A stretch of 64,000 bases of DNA from Methanococcus vannielii SB (GCF_000017165.1 NC_009634.1:1656049-1720048); one strand, 5' to 3'. Counted from the first letter of the stretch, positions 33,007 to 43,026 are shown. Notes: generated by a model from the letters alone, not told the origin. Numbers and translations: made by a program.

Positions 33007-34173
33007 ATGAAAATTGAAAAATTGCTGTCCGATATAGCCCGAGTTTCTGAAAAACACCCTGTAAAAGTACTTGCCCTAGCAATGATTGTTACAATATTGA
33101 TGGGATTTTTAGCAACAGGCATTAAATCGGTTACTGACTATGAAAAAATGGTTCCTGACACTGAACCTGTAATCATAGCTTTAAATGAAATAAGAGATGA
33201 ATTTGGCGGGACTGAAACTATAATGCTTGGAATAAAACTTGCACCGTCAGACAGTCCTGAAAAAGTGACCGATATTCGTGATCCTCGTGTTTTGGAACTC
33301 GTGAAATTTTTAAAGCAGGATCTTTCAAGTATTGACATGGTAACCTCAGTTAGTTCTGGAGCTGAAGTAATAATTGCTCAAAATAATGGTGTGGTTCCAA
33401 ACGATATTAATACTGTAATTTCAATACATAATAGACTTCCAGAAAGTTCCAAATCCAGCATATACAATAGCGATTATTCAATGGTCGTAGTTTATGCAAT
33501 GACTGATGCAGGAACTGAAGATAAAAAAGCAGTCGTAAAAGAAATTAATTCACGGATTAATGAAGCACCAATTCCCCCCGGAATTCAGGTAATTACAACA
33601 GGAACTCCAGCATTAAGTGAGCTTGTAAGTAGGTTAATGAAAGAAAGCCAGTCGGTAACTGGGGCTGCATCACTTCTTGCAATATTTTCAATACTGTTTC
33701 TATACTTTAGAAAAGTTGTAAAAGCACTTTTACCATTAATTCCCGTAGTTGTTGCAATTATATGGGCGGCAGGTTCAATGGCATTACTAGATATTCCGTT
33801 AGATACTGCAACTTCAGTAGTAGCTTCATTACTTTTGGGGCTCGGGATTGACTATGGTGTGCACTTATACCATAGATACGAAGAAGAGAGAAAAGACGGA
33901 AAAACAATTGCACAAGCCGTAGATATTTCGGTAGTAAGTACCGGAAGTGCAGTTATAGTAACAACCGCAACAACAGTTGCAGGATTTGCAGCACTTACAA
34001 TTGCACCTCTTTCAATGATGGCAAACATGGGTAAAGTCTGTGCACTGGGTATATTTTACTGCATGGTTTCAGTTATAGTGCTTCTTCCACCGCTACTTGT
34101 GGTAGAGGAGAGATATATTGACCCCTTAATGAAAAAAATTACCTCAAAATTAAAAGGTGATTCTAATGAATAA
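33007..34173 (+). CDS. RND superfamily half-size exporter
   Basis: A 388-residue MMPL/HAE3-type RND protein. One N-terminal transmembrane helix (about 18-38) precedes an extracytoplasmic porter domain (about 40-215). Five further helices follow, containing the RND motif GLGIDYGVHLYHRYEEER. Full RND pumps have two such halves; archaeal half-size forms presumably act as oligomers. It overlaps the next gene by 8 bp and lies behind the TetR regulator, suggesting regulated export of a toxic or lipid-like compound. Confidence 0.88.
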   Translation: MKIEKLLSDIARVSEKHPVKVLALAMIVTILMGFLATGIKSVTDYEKMVPDTEPVIIALNEIRDEFGGTETIMLGIKLAPSDSPEKVTDIRDPRVLELVKFLKQDLSSIDMVTSVSSGAEVIIAQNNGVVPNDINTVISIHNRLPESSKSSIYNSDYSMVVVYAMTDAGTEDKKAVVKEINSRINEAPIPPGIQVITTGTPALSELVSRLMKESQSVTGAASLLAIFSILFLYFRKVVKALLPLIPVVVAIIWAAGSMALLDIPLDTATSVVASLLLGLGIDYGVHLYHRYEEERKDGKTIAQAVDISVVSTGSAVIVTTATTVAGFAALTIAPLSMMANMGKVCALGIFYCMVSVIVLLPPLLVVEERYIDPLMKKITSKLKGDSNE

Positions 34174-35728
34174 CATATCTAAAATAATTTTATCAATTAG
34201 CTGTTTACTGCTGCTGTTTTTAAATGTAAACGCACTTGAAATAAACGAACCGCAGTTTAATCCAAATATTATACACCCTGGAGACGACGTAGACGTATGG
34301 ATTAAATTAACAAATAATGAAAGGTCCGGTGAATCGATAGAAAATTTAAGAGTAACTGTTAATTCAAAATATCCATTTGAATTAAAACAAGTAAATCCTA
34401 AAAAAGGAGTTTATGAAATATCCCACTTAAATGAAGGAGAAAGTGACACTGCATACTTTAAACTACACATAAGTAATGATGCATCAACAAGAGACTACAG
34501 GCTTGATGTAACTGTTTCGTATGACATTGTAGAATATAGGGGCGGAAAAAAAGAAGTAATTTCAAGAGAATATACAAAAATATACTATATTCCAGTCTAT
34601 GGTTTAGCAAACTTTGAAATAAATTCAAATGGAGTTACAATAACTCCTTCAAGAACAGAAGAAGTAAAACTTAGCGTATCAAACATGGGAACCGGAACTG
34701 CAAAGCAAACAACACTTACAATTGGTTCAAATAACATGATAAACCCTATTGATACAACAAAGTATTATCTTGGAAATATTGATTCAGGAAGTACGACTTC
34801 ATTTAATGTAAAGCTTCACGCAAGTCAAAATACAAAAGAAGGTTCTTATTTAATTCCCGCAACATTAAACTGGATTGATGAAGATGGAACTGAAAAATCT
34901 GAAAATATAAACATAGGGTTTGTAGTTAGGGGAGACATAAATTTAGGAATTTCAAACGTTATAACTGAACCAAGGGAAATAAAAGCACAAGACACCTATG
35001 TTAGAATTGATGTAGATTTTACAAACAATGGACATGGGGAAGCTAGAAATATACAAATTGATATGCTAAATGAATATCCATTCAGGGACTCATGGAGTAA
35101 TGCAAACTTTAAAAACATAGGAACATTAACGTCTGGCGATGTAAAAACTGGAACATTTTATATTGATGTCGATAAAGATGCAAAATCTGGAACTTATAAA
35201 ATTCCTTTAAAAATAACGTATTTAGATATATTCAACAATGAACACGTTGAAATTCACCACGTAAATATCTTTTTAAAACCAAAAGCAGTACTTGAAATTG
35301 TACCTGAAGTTTACGTTTTAAAAGCAGGTCGTGAGAATAAAATTCTTCTAAAAGTTCAAAATAATGGAACACAAAAAGCAGAAAGCGTAAAAATAACTGC
35401 AATTAAAAATACTGCTCAACCATTTGATTACCCTCAAAAAACAGATTCAATTGGAACACTTGGAATAAATGAAACCGGCCAAGGAATATTGGTAATCGAT
35501 GTTGATAAAAAAGCAGTTAATAAAGACTACTTTATTAACATTGAGATAAGAAGTGTTGGAGATTCAGAACAAGGAGATAATAATGTATACCTTTCACAAA
35601 AAACTGTGAAAGTTAAAGTTGAAGGAAGAAATAAGTCTATTACAATACCTGCAGCTTTAATTGTATTAATAATAGGATTTGGCGGATATTACGTATATAA
35701 CAAACGTAAAAAAGGAAGAAGTGATTAA
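34166..35728 (+). CDS. COG1361-type extracytoplasmic protein, RND partner
   Basis: A 520-residue exported protein: signal peptide (IILSISCLLLLFLNVNA), several beta-sandwich repeats of NEW3/CARDB type (such as IHPGDDVDVWIKLTNN and VRIDVDFTNNGHGEARNI), and a C-terminal anchor helix with a basic tail (YYVYNKRKKGRSD). The ATG at 34166 follows GGTGA. It overlaps the RND gene, so the two are probably made together. It may be the extracytoplasmic adaptor of the exporter (inference). A similar protein accompanies the ABC exporter at 41025. Confidence 0.8.
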   Translation: MNNISKIILSISCLLLLFLNVNALEINEPQFNPNIIHPGDDVDVWIKLTNNERSGESIENLRVTVNSKYPFELKQVNPKKGVYEISHLNEGESDTAYFKLHISNDASTRDYRLDVTVSYDIVEYRGGKKEVISREYTKIYYIPVYGLANFEINSNGVTITPSRTEEVKLSVSNMGTGTAKQTTLTIGSNNMINPIDTTKYYLGNIDSGSTTSFNVKLHASQNTKEGSYLIPATLNWIDEDGTEKSENINIGFVVRGDINLGISNVITEPREIKAQDTYVRIDVDFTNNGHGEARNIQIDMLNEYPFRDSWSNANFKNIGTLTSGDVKTGTFYIDVDKDAKSGTYKIPLKITYLDIFNNEHVEIHHVNIFLKPKAVLEIVPEVYVLKAGRENKILLKVQNNGTQKAESVKITAIKNTAQPFDYPQKTDSIGTLGINETGQGILVIDVDKKAVNKDYFINIEIRSVGDSEQGDNNVYLSQKTVKVKVEGRNKSITIPAALIVLIIGFGGYYVYNKRKKGRSD

Positions 35729-35739
35729 AAACGAATAAT

Positions 35740-35778
35740 TTATTTTTTTATTTTATTTTATTTTATTTTATTTTTTTA
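35740..35778 (+). terminator. T-rich terminator with TTTTA repeats
   Basis: A nearly pure T tract broken into repeated TTTTA units directly after the COG1361-type gene. Archaeal RNA polymerase terminates at such T-runs. It marks the end of the tetR/RND operon. Confidence 0.6.
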
Positions 35779-35866
35779 GTTATAATTCTAAAATTCTAAA
35801 AGATTATATTCTAAGAATTTTAATTTAATAATTAAACTAAATAATATTATTTTGGAGAGGGTTATT

Positions 35867-36871
35867 TTGAACACTAAAGAATATGATATTTTAAAACGAC
35901 TTTTAATGCTTTTTTCAGTATTTGCACTTTTATATATGTTATGGCCATTTGTAAGTATCGTGTCAATTGCAATTGCAGTAGCATACATGGCAAAACCATT
36001 ATACAATAACCTCTGGCCAAAACTTGGAAGGACTTACGGGGCTTTTACCTGTCTTTTGGGAATTGTAGTACCTATGATTTTACTTGTTCTTTTGGTTATA
36101 AAAGATGTTGTATTTTTCCTTGTTTCATTAGATGTTCGCATTATGGTTGATTTTCTAACTAATGTCGTATCTCACTTTGAATTTTTACAGTTAAATGAGT
36201 CAGATATTTCTAAAATAGTTTCTGAACTATGGAAACTTTCAAAACCTATCTTAGATAGCATTGCCTCCCAAATTTCAGCAATACCATCTTTAATGATGAA
36301 GTTACTACTGCTTTTCTTTCTAACATTTTATTTTTTAAAAGACGGATATAAGATAAAAGATATTTTTCTTTCATACGTCCCAGAGGATAGAAAAGAGCAT
36401 GCAACACTAGTTATTCGGGAAGTCCATGCAGCATTTAAAATATTATTCATTGGAAATGCCGTTACATCACTTTGCGTAGGAATTATTTCAATTATCGGGT
36501 ATTCTTTAATGGGGGTTCCAAATTCAATTACATTGGGGGCACTTTCTGGAATACTAAATATACTGCCGGTTGTTGGAGGTTGGACGATATATTTTCCATT
36601 AACTATCTATTACCTATTGATAGGAGATATTACAAAAAGTATATTGATACTCCTATTTGGAATAATATTCTTATCACTTGCACCTGACTTTGCAATACGG
36701 CCAAAAATAGTTGCAAAATCTAGTGATTTACACCCCGTGCTTGTTTTAATTGCATTTTTAGTTGGGCCATTAGCATTTGGAATTTCAGGTCTTGCAATAG
36801 GCCCAATAATTGTTGGAACGGTTTACGCAGTCCACAAAGCACGCCAAAAAATTTTGGAAATGGGGGGATAA
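35867..36871 (+). CDS. AI-2E / PerM family membrane transporter
   Basis: A 334-residue polytopic protein of the AI-2E transporter (PerM/YdbI) family with about seven helices, including MLWPFVSIVSIAIAVAYMAKPLY near the start and the conserved GVPNSITLGALSGILNILPVVGGW region. The start is placed at TTG 35867 because GGAGAGG lies 6 bases ahead; a TTG at 35852 overlaps that site. Substrate unknown; family members export diverse small molecules or ions. Confidence 0.85.
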   Translation: MNTKEYDILKRLLMLFSVFALLYMLWPFVSIVSIAIAVAYMAKPLYNNLWPKLGRTYGAFTCLLGIVVPMILLVLLVIKDVVFFLVSLDVRIMVDFLTNVVSHFEFLQLNESDISKIVSELWKLSKPILDSIASQISAIPSLMMKLLLLFFLTFYFLKDGYKIKDIFLSYVPEDRKEHATLVIREVHAAFKILFIGNAVTSLCVGIISIIGYSLMGVPNSITLGALSGILNILPVVGGWTIYFPLTIYYLLIGDITKSILILLFGIIFLSLAPDFAIRPKIVAKSSDLHPVLVLIAFLVGPLAFGISGLAIGPIIVGTVYAVHKARQKILEMGG

Positions 36872-37051
36872 TTTTAAATTTAACATTAAATTCAACTTTA
36901 GTTTTTTTATACCATATACCAACTAAGTTGTTTAAAATATGTTAATTTCTAAGTCAATTTAAAATCATTTTTTATCTACCAAACGAATAACAAAGACTAT
37001 TTTTATACCTTTTAACAATATTGAGATATATGTAAATTTGGAGGAGTAAGT

Positions 37052-37873
37052 ATGTTTTTTAAAAATTACGTTACCGAACCATTAAAATATGGTTTAACTG
37101 ACAGTTCAAAAATTGTTAAAGGGGGATTACTTTATGGAATTGGAATGGTACTTATGTACAGTTCAATTTTTGCAATATTTTATCCGTTAATTGGGCAATT
37201 GGTTCCTTTAAATTTTCCATATAACAGCGGAATTATAATGACAATAGGCTTTCTAATTGGACTAATATCGCTAATATTAATGATTGTTGTAAGTGGCTAT
37301 TTCTTGAATATAATTAAAAAATCAATAAATAAATCGGAAAATCTTCCAGACTGGAATAACTATTATGGGCTCTTTAAAACAGGCTTTGTTTTTTTTATTG
37401 GAGTAATGTTTATTTCAATAGCATTTACAATAATTCAACAGCTAATTAATTATTTAATTGGATATACTGGAACAAATGAAGGCATTTTGATAGCAATTTC
37501 AATTTTTATTTCCATATTCCAATCATTATATATTCCTATTGCATCGATAAGTTATGCACACAAAGGGGATTTTTACGCATTTTTTGACATGCCATATATT
37601 TTAAAAAAGATGTCGCTTGAATATCTAGCGGTATTTATTGTAGTTATGATTGTAACTACAATAATTACGTTAGTTCCAACGGCAATTGTAATTTTAATTG
37701 CAGTATTTGCCATAATATTTATTTACGGCAGTATTGCCTATTCTACAGAACTAGTCCTAGCTTCTGGTTTTATCGGGGGCCCCTTAATGATAATTTTATC
37801 AATTTTATACTTTTATTCGGGCGTCTATTCATACAGGGCATTTACAAACTACTTTATTTCAAAAATAGATTAA
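37052..37873 (+). CDS. DUF4013 family membrane protein
   Basis: A 273-residue protein with about six to seven helices and the DUF4013 start (EPLKYGLTDSSKIVKGGLLYGIGMVLMY), plus LPDWNNYYGLFKTGF. GGAGGAG precedes the ATG. DUF4013 proteins are common in methanogens and have no known function. It stands alone, facing the convergent MBL-fold gene. Confidence 0.8.
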   Translation: MFFKNYVTEPLKYGLTDSSKIVKGGLLYGIGMVLMYSSIFAIFYPLIGQLVPLNFPYNSGIIMTIGFLIGLISLILMIVVSGYFLNIIKKSINKSENLPDWNNYYGLFKTGFVFFIGVMFISIAFTIIQQLINYLIGYTGTNEGILIAISIFISIFQSLYIPIASISYAHKGDFYAFFDMPYILKKMSLEYLAVFIVVMIVTTIITLVPTAIVILIAVFAIIFIYGSIAYSTELVLASGFIGGPLMIILSILYFYSGVYSYRAFTNYFISKID

Positions 37874-37924
37874 TTATTTACATATTTAATTTAATTAATA
37901 TTATTTTTAATATTATTTTTTAAT

Positions 37925-38449
37925 TTAATATTCATCCTTATACAATATCCCGTCATGACCTGTAATTATATTTTTTCCAAGACTTTTTATATGTTTTATT
38001 GAATTTAGTGCAAGTTCAAAGTCAGTATGGACTTTTGGAGGCAACTCTTTTAAAATGTTATTTTTCAAAGGTGAAGCGTCTCCTGAAATAATATAGTCTT
38101 GATATACTACTGAAATACTGTCAGAGGTATGGCCTGGAGTTGGTATAATTTTAATTTCAGGGTCATTTAATTTAGAAATATTTGAAAAATTGATAATTAA
38201 TGCATTTTTAAATAATTCATTATTTGAAACGTGGTCGAAATGAAAATGGGTGTTTATCACATAATCTATTTCATCTAATTTTACGCCTTTATTGTTAAAA
38301 TAAGATATTAGATGGTTACGTTTGGATTTTGACGAAGTATCGACTACTATTTTATTATGCCGTGTTTCAATATATGTAACTGATGAAGAAACATCTAAAA
38401 TTTTTTCACTGCTTCGTTCTAAATATCCAAAATATACTAAATCGATCAT
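37925..38449 (-). CDS. Metallo-beta-lactamase-fold hydrolase
   Basis: A 174-residue small MBL-fold protein with the metal-binding THFHFDH motif, a later His in PTPGHTSDS, Asp in ISGDASP and a final His in ITGHDG: the complete set of zinc ligands. The substrate cannot be told; related proteins act on thioesters, lactones or flavoprotein partners. The ATG start has no neighbour in operon distance. Confidence 0.85.
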   Translation of the reverse strand: MIDLVYFGYLERSSEKILDVSSSVTYIETRHNKIVVDTSSKSKRNHLISYFNNKGVKLDEIDYVINTHFHFDHVSNNELFKNALIINFSNISKLNDPEIKIIPTPGHTSDSISVVYQDYIISGDASPLKNNILKELPPKVHTDFELALNSIKHIKSLGKNIITGHDGILYKDEY

Positions 38450-38558
38450 GATTTCACGGTTTTAAAATAGTAATCATATAGGAATAGATATGGATTTTAT
38501 GATTTAATAGTAGTTATAATTAACCCATAATTAGCTATTTATAATTTATAATTTATAA

Positions 38559-38714
38559 TTAGTTATTTTCCCTAATTTTCTTTTTGTTATTTAAATCATC
38601 TATACAAACGATTTTAATTGTTTTTTTAGCCCTTACTTTATTATCAAATTCTTTTACCTTTTTAATGGACTTATTTTTTTCATTAATTTCTAAAAAAGTT
38701 CTTAATTTTTTCAT
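38559..38714 (-). CDS. Small basic hypothetical protein
   Basis: A 51-residue frame, MKKLRTFLEINEKNKS ... NNKKKIRENN, with AGAGAT a few bases before the ATG. It is Lys/Asn-rich with a central IKIVCIDDL segment. It lies alone in the 410-bp gap between the MBL-fold gene and the next gene; the rest of that gap is AT-rich with no other feature seen. Confidence 0.45.
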   Translation of the reverse strand: MKKLRTFLEINEKNKSIKKVKEFDNKVRAKKTIKIVCIDDLNNKKKIRENN

Positions 38715-38860
38715 ACTAATCTCTTTTTAGTTTTTTAGTACATGACTCGCTATACCTATATAAAGCAGTCGGATACTTCAATTATATCGGATAAAATAAC
38801 GTTTTAAAATTTTCAAAAAATAATAATTGACAAATTTAAATAATTATTAAAGTTTACCCA

Positions 38861-39130
38861 TTATTTACCAAAATCTATATCTATGGCTTCAAAAGCTTTT
38901 TTAAGTGCTTCAAGCATTTTTTTAGCATTTTTTGGAGTTATTATTAAAGAACCCCTGTGAATTGAAGATTCAACCCTTTTTAACTTGTCCCCTTCTTTTT
39001 CAATAAAGTGGCCGTCTTCAAAAATATCCATTTTAAATGCACAGTCAAATTCCCTTGTAACCATTATGTCGACCACAAATACTTCAAAAAAATTGTCAGA
39101 TTTTGCAATTGGAAGTGTCCTATTTTCCAT
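38861..39130 (-). CDS. Conserved-looking small protein of unknown function
   Basis: An 89-residue soluble protein, with strands VFVVDIMVTREFDCAFKMDIFEDG and a terminal helix NAKKMLEALKKAFEAIDI. AGGGGGC lies ahead of the ATG. I do not recognise the family. Confidence 0.6.
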   Translation of the reverse strand: MENRTLPIAKSDNFFEVFVVDIMVTREFDCAFKMDIFEDGHFIEKEGDKLKRVESSIHRGSLIITPKNAKKMLEALKKAFEAIDIDFGK

Positions 39131-39250
39131 TTTAATGCCCCCTCAGAATATTGGCTAAAAAATTAAACGTATCTTAAACATATAATTTATTCTAATATAC
39201 TATATATATGGATAGACTTTTATAAATTCCTAAAGTTATTATGCCAATTT

Positions 39251-39640
39251 TTAAAGCTTTAGTCTAAGCAGTAATCCCATTGAAATACTCATTATTGGAA
39301 TTATCAAATATCTAAGGCCGATTTGTGAGGCGTAGTCAAAGTAGGTCATTCCAGAAAGTGGCATAAGTATTAAAATATCCAATAAAATGTTTATAAATAG
39401 CCATGAAAATCCGATAATAATTCCTTCTATAAAATAATCTTTTTTAATATCTTTAAAGTACAAAATAAGCAAACTAACGCCTATAATTCCGGAAAATACT
39501 ATCATAATAGATTTAAATAAGAATATATCTATTAAAAGAATTCCTTCTTTTGAATAAAACGCAAAAGATAAAATAAACGGAAATAACCACGTTATAAGTC
39601 CGAAAAATATATTTTTCAAGTATTTTTTAATAACTACCAC
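39251..39640 (-). CDS. Small four-helix membrane protein
   Basis: A 129-residue hydrophobic protein with about four transmembrane helices. The GTG at 39640 lies inside GGGTGG, the expected ribosome-binding site; an in-frame ATT at 39631 has five-base spacing and may be the true start. Function unknown. It lies just downstream of the ABC exporter genes on the same strand. Confidence 0.6.
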   Translation of the reverse strand: MVVIKKYLKNIFFGLITWLFPFILSFAFYSKEGILLIDIFLFKSIMIVFSGIIGVSLLILYFKDIKKDYFIEGIIIGFSWLFINILLDILILMPLSGMTYFDYASQIGLRYLIIPIMSISMGLLLRLKL

Positions 39641-39773
39641 CCTAATCTTTTTAAAATATAAATTAATATTGGTGGCAGGATATAATTACAACTTTGTAAT
39701 TATAAATGATATTTATAAATTTTCTGATTTAAATCTTTAAAGACAAAAAACTTGTAAAAATAAAAAAAGAAAA

Positions 39774-41012
39774 TTAATCACTTTTTAAGGCATCAACAGG
39801 CTTTAATTTTGAAGCATTGTATGCAGGAATAATTCCTGCAATAATTCCTGCAATAAGTGAACATCCTATTGCAATTACAACGGATTTAGTACTTAATACA
39901 AAGTGATAAGAACTACCCATACTTTGGGCAATAAATAAGACGATTAATTGAGAAATTATGGTTCCAAGGATTAACCCTAAAAACCCCCCAACGAGCCCTA
40001 TTATTGCAGAGTTAAATACAAATAGTAATAATATATCCTTATTTCTCGCACCAATTGATTTCATAATTCCGATTTCACGGGTTTTTTCAAGAACGGTTGT
40101 AAACATTGTATTTGAAATACCCGTAATTCCAACAACTAACGAAATTCCGGCTATAAATGAAAGAAATGTGGTAAGCATTGAAATTATTTCTTCAGGGCCA
40201 GAAAACGACATCGGGGTTCTTAAATTAAAATCGATAGTGTCCTTATTGACTTGCCTTGACATCATCAATTTTTTTTCAATAGTATTAAGTGATTCAGTCT
40301 GATTTACCCCTTCTTTTAAAGTAAATACGATAGAATCGTAAACTCCACTCTTTTTTTCGCTAATTGAATACGTGGCATCTTTATCGCTTTCCAATGTGTA
40401 AACGGCTTCATAGGGCATATATATTATATTTGAGTTAGCTCCCCCCATACGTCCAAAACCCTGAGTTTCATCTTCTTTTAGGATTCCAACGACTTTAAAC
40501 TGCTTATTTCCAATAATAACCATCTGATTTATTCCAATTTCACGATTAAATGCGTTTTTAGCAGTATAATAGGATATAACAACTGAATTTCTGTCACCCG
40601 ACTGTAAAAGCCTACCTGATGATAGTTCTTCTTCAGACATTACTGGCCAGACATTTTGGTCTACTCCAATAATGTTTGCAGTTTCATGCCCTCCTGCAAA
40701 TCGTATTTCATTTCTCGTAGATACTCGTATATCAACGTATTCAATATCCGATATTCCTTTAAGAATAATTACATCTCTTTTTGTTAATTCGGACGTTTTA
40801 TCTTTATTATTTTGTGAAGCTGTGAGAGTAATTTCTTTACTTACCATACCATCTAACTTTGAACTCACAGATTCTGATAAAAAGTCTCCAGCACTGATTA
40901 TTGCAATTACCGATGCAATTCCTATTACTATGCCTAAAATGGTAATCCAGCTACGTAATTTACTTGATTTTACCATTTTAGCTGCCAGTTTAAATAATTT
41001 TAAGGGTTTCAT
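39774..41012 (-). CDS. MacB-like ABC transporter permease
   Basis: A 412-residue permease of the FtsX/MacB type. One helix near the N-terminus (WITILGIVIGIASVIAII) precedes a large extracytoplasmic domain, and three C-terminal helices surround EKTREIGIMKSIGARNKDILLLF, the hallmark FtsX motif. The ATG at 41012 is chosen for its distance from GGTGG. It forms an operon with the COG1361-type protein and ATPase. Such exporters move peptides, lipids or drugs. Confidence 0.9.
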   Translation of the reverse strand: MKPLKLFKLAAKMVKSSKLRSWITILGIVIGIASVIAIISAGDFLSESVSSKLDGMVSKEITLTASQNNKDKTSELTKRDVIILKGISDIEYVDIRVSTRNEIRFAGGHETANIIGVDQNVWPVMSEEELSSGRLLQSGDRNSVVISYYTAKNAFNREIGINQMVIIGNKQFKVVGILKEDETQGFGRMGGANSNIIYMPYEAVYTLESDKDATYSISEKKSGVYDSIVFTLKEGVNQTESLNTIEKKLMMSRQVNKDTIDFNLRTPMSFSGPEEIISMLTTFLSFIAGISLVVGITGISNTMFTTVLEKTREIGIMKSIGARNKDILLLFVFNSAIIGLVGGFLGLILGTIISQLIVLFIAQSMGSSYHFVLSTKSVVIAIGCSLIAGIIAGIIPAYNASKLKPVDALKSD

Positions 41013-41024
41013 CAATGTCCACCC

Positions 41025-42314
41025 TTATCTATTTTTAATTATTTCTTTTTTTTTAGAAATTAAGTAAAATCTTCCAAGTACTACTGAGACTATAATGGAA
41101 ATTATTACGACCACATATGAAATTAATTTGTATACTGAGTCTTTAATACCTTGTAACGGAGTAGTTCTCCCTTTATTCCTTACATTATCTTCAATATTTT
41201 TTGTATTATCTGATTCAAAAAAAGAATTCAAATAAATGCTAACTTCTTTTTGAACAATAATTCTGTTTCCCTCAAAATCCGTGTATGTAATATCAACTAA
41301 AAGTGGTAATTCAGTATTTTGGATTTTAACTAATTCGAAATTTGAAAAGGTATAATCCCCATTGTCTAAGTTTCCAATTATCGAACTACTCGACCCAGTA
41401 ACTGTCCAACCATCCTGTTTTGGAATAGATGCAATTACGGAACTTGCACTACTTTTTCCAATATTCATTACAGTAAATGAGTATTCACTACCGCTTTTTC
41501 CATAATATGCTACGTCAAAATCCGTTCTACCTAATATGGATACCCCTGCAATATGGGTTTCAACCGAGTTACTATTTTTTAATGAATCATCGTATTTTAA
41601 ATTTATTGAAAGTTCATAAACCCCCGGATTTACGTTAGTACTTGCAAGTACATTATATGTTAAATTTTGACTTTCAGAAACGCCGATGTAAGAAATGGTT
41701 TTAATGTTTCCTGAACCCAATGGAAGAAGTGCATTATTTTCGCTAGTCCAAGAGAATTCAAGATTTTTTATTGGCGCAGATCCCGTATTTTTTACTGTGA
41801 AAGTAACTTCTGTTTTTTCACCCGGAATTATTTCGTCAATATTTATTCTTACTTCAGCACTCTCTTTGGTTCCAACTGTTATAGTTATTTCTTTAGTATA
41901 TCCCAAAGAGCTATCCTCTCCTTTTTTATACAATCTAACGTTAATCGGGTAATCTCCGGCGATAGCGTCTTCACTAACTCTTAATCGGAATTTTGCAATT
42001 ATAGCATCATTTCCGTCTTCGTAACCATTTATAATTCCTATATTTTGAGTTTTAGACTCCCCTTCAACTAGTTTAAACGGGTATGTTGGATCTATTTCAA
42101 TTATAAATTCTCCTTCTCCTTTTCCACCATTATTTTCAACCCTAACTCTTAAATCAAAGGTTTCACCTGAAATTGCAGGATCTGGGTCTTGATTTACTTT
42201 ATTTATATTTAATATCACGTAATCATTCACGTCTCCGTAAAAAGTGTATGTAAAATTTCCGGTAATAGAAAATAACAGTATTAAAATCACTGATCCAGTT
42301 TTAAAGTAGTTCAT
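41025..42314 (-). CDS. COG1361-type extracytoplasmic protein, ABC exporter partner
   Basis: A 429-residue protein: N-terminal signal peptide, beta-sandwich repeats (FDLRVRVENNGGKGEGEF, EVTFTVKNTGSAPIKNLEF), and a C-terminal transmembrane helix (VVVIISIIVSVVLG). It sits between the ATPase and the permease with gaps of 4 and 12 bp. In the bacterial MacAB system this place is taken by the MacA adaptor, so this may be an archaeal counterpart (inference). Confidence 0.8.
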   Translation of the reverse strand: MNYFKTGSVILILLFSITGNFTYTFYGDVNDYVILNINKVNQDPDPAISGETFDLRVRVENNGGKGEGEFIIEIDPTYPFKLVEGESKTQNIGIINGYEDGNDAIIAKFRLRVSEDAIAGDYPINVRLYKKGEDSSLGYTKEITITVGTKESAEVRINIDEIIPGEKTEVTFTVKNTGSAPIKNLEFSWTSENNALLPLGSGNIKTISYIGVSESQNLTYNVLASTNVNPGVYELSINLKYDDSLKNSNSVETHIAGVSILGRTDFDVAYYGKSGSEYSFTVMNIGKSSASSVIASIPKQDGWTVTGSSSSIIGNLDNGDYTFSNFELVKIQNTELPLLVDITYTDFEGNRIIVQKEVSIYLNSFFESDNTKNIEDNVRNKGRTTPLQGIKDSVYKLISYVVVIISIIVSVVLGRFYLISKKKEIIKNR

Positions 42315-42318
42315 ATCA

Positions 42319-43026
42319 TCACTCGTAAATTTTATTTTGGTTTAAATTATTGGTTATTTTAACAATTTCCCCATCTTTTAATTCAACTATTGTTTTTGCA
42401 TACTTTGAAAGATTTGGGTCGTGTGTAATCATGATAATTGTTTTTCCCGTCTCCCAAAGCTTTAAAAATAATTTCATAATTTCGTTTCCGGTTGCACTAT
42501 CAAGAGCCCCAGTAGGTTCGTCTGCTAAAATTATTTCTGGATCACATGCCAAAGCCCTTGCAATTGATACCCGTTGTTGTTGACCTCCTGAAAGTTGGGA
42601 TGGCTTATTATTCATTTTATCTTCAAGGCCAACATCTTTTAGCGCTTTTTTTGCAGCACGTTCGGCAGTATAATCATTAATTTCCTGTAATTCAAGTGGC
42701 AAAATCACGTTTTCAAATGCAGTCATGTTTGGAATCAAATTATACTGTTGAAAAACAAAACCAATCGTCTTTCCACGAAGGTTTGATAATTCAGATTCAG
42801 TCATTTTTGAAATATCTTTTGACTTTAAGTAAATTTCACCTTTTGTAGGTTCATCAAGGCATCCTATCATGTTCATCATCGTGGATTTTCCAGAGCCCGA
42901 TGATCCAACAATTGCAATAAAATCGCCTTTATTTATTTCAAGGGAAACTCCTTTTAGGGCCTGAACCTCAACTTCGCCCATCTGGTAGGTCTTCCAAACA
43001 TTATTCAATGTTATAATTTTATACAT
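42319..43026 (-). CDS. ABC transporter ATPase, MacB/LolD type
   Basis: A 235-residue ATPase with Walker A GSSGSGKST (41-49), Q-loop FVFQQYNLIP, signature LSGGQQQR, Walker B IILADEPTGAL and an H-loop in ITHDP. The sequence type is that of LolD/MacB export ATPases. It is the first gene of the three-gene exporter operon. Confidence 0.95.
   Translation of the reverse strand: MYKIITLNNVWKTYQMGEVEVQALKGVSLEINKGDFIAIVGSSGSGKSTMMNMIGCLDEPTKGEIYLKSKDISKMTESELSNLRGKTIGFVFQQYNLIPNMTAFENVILPLELQEINDYTAERAAKKALKDVGLEDKMNNKPSQLSGGQQQRVSIARALACDPEIILADEPTGALDSATGNEIMKLFLKLWETGKTIIMITHDPNLSKYAKTIVELKDGEIVKITNNLNQNKIYE

Noticed and set aside
39958..41067. Long plus-strand frames opposite the MacB-like permease
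   Set aside because: Antisense shadows; the minus strand encodes all FtsX/MacB motifs.
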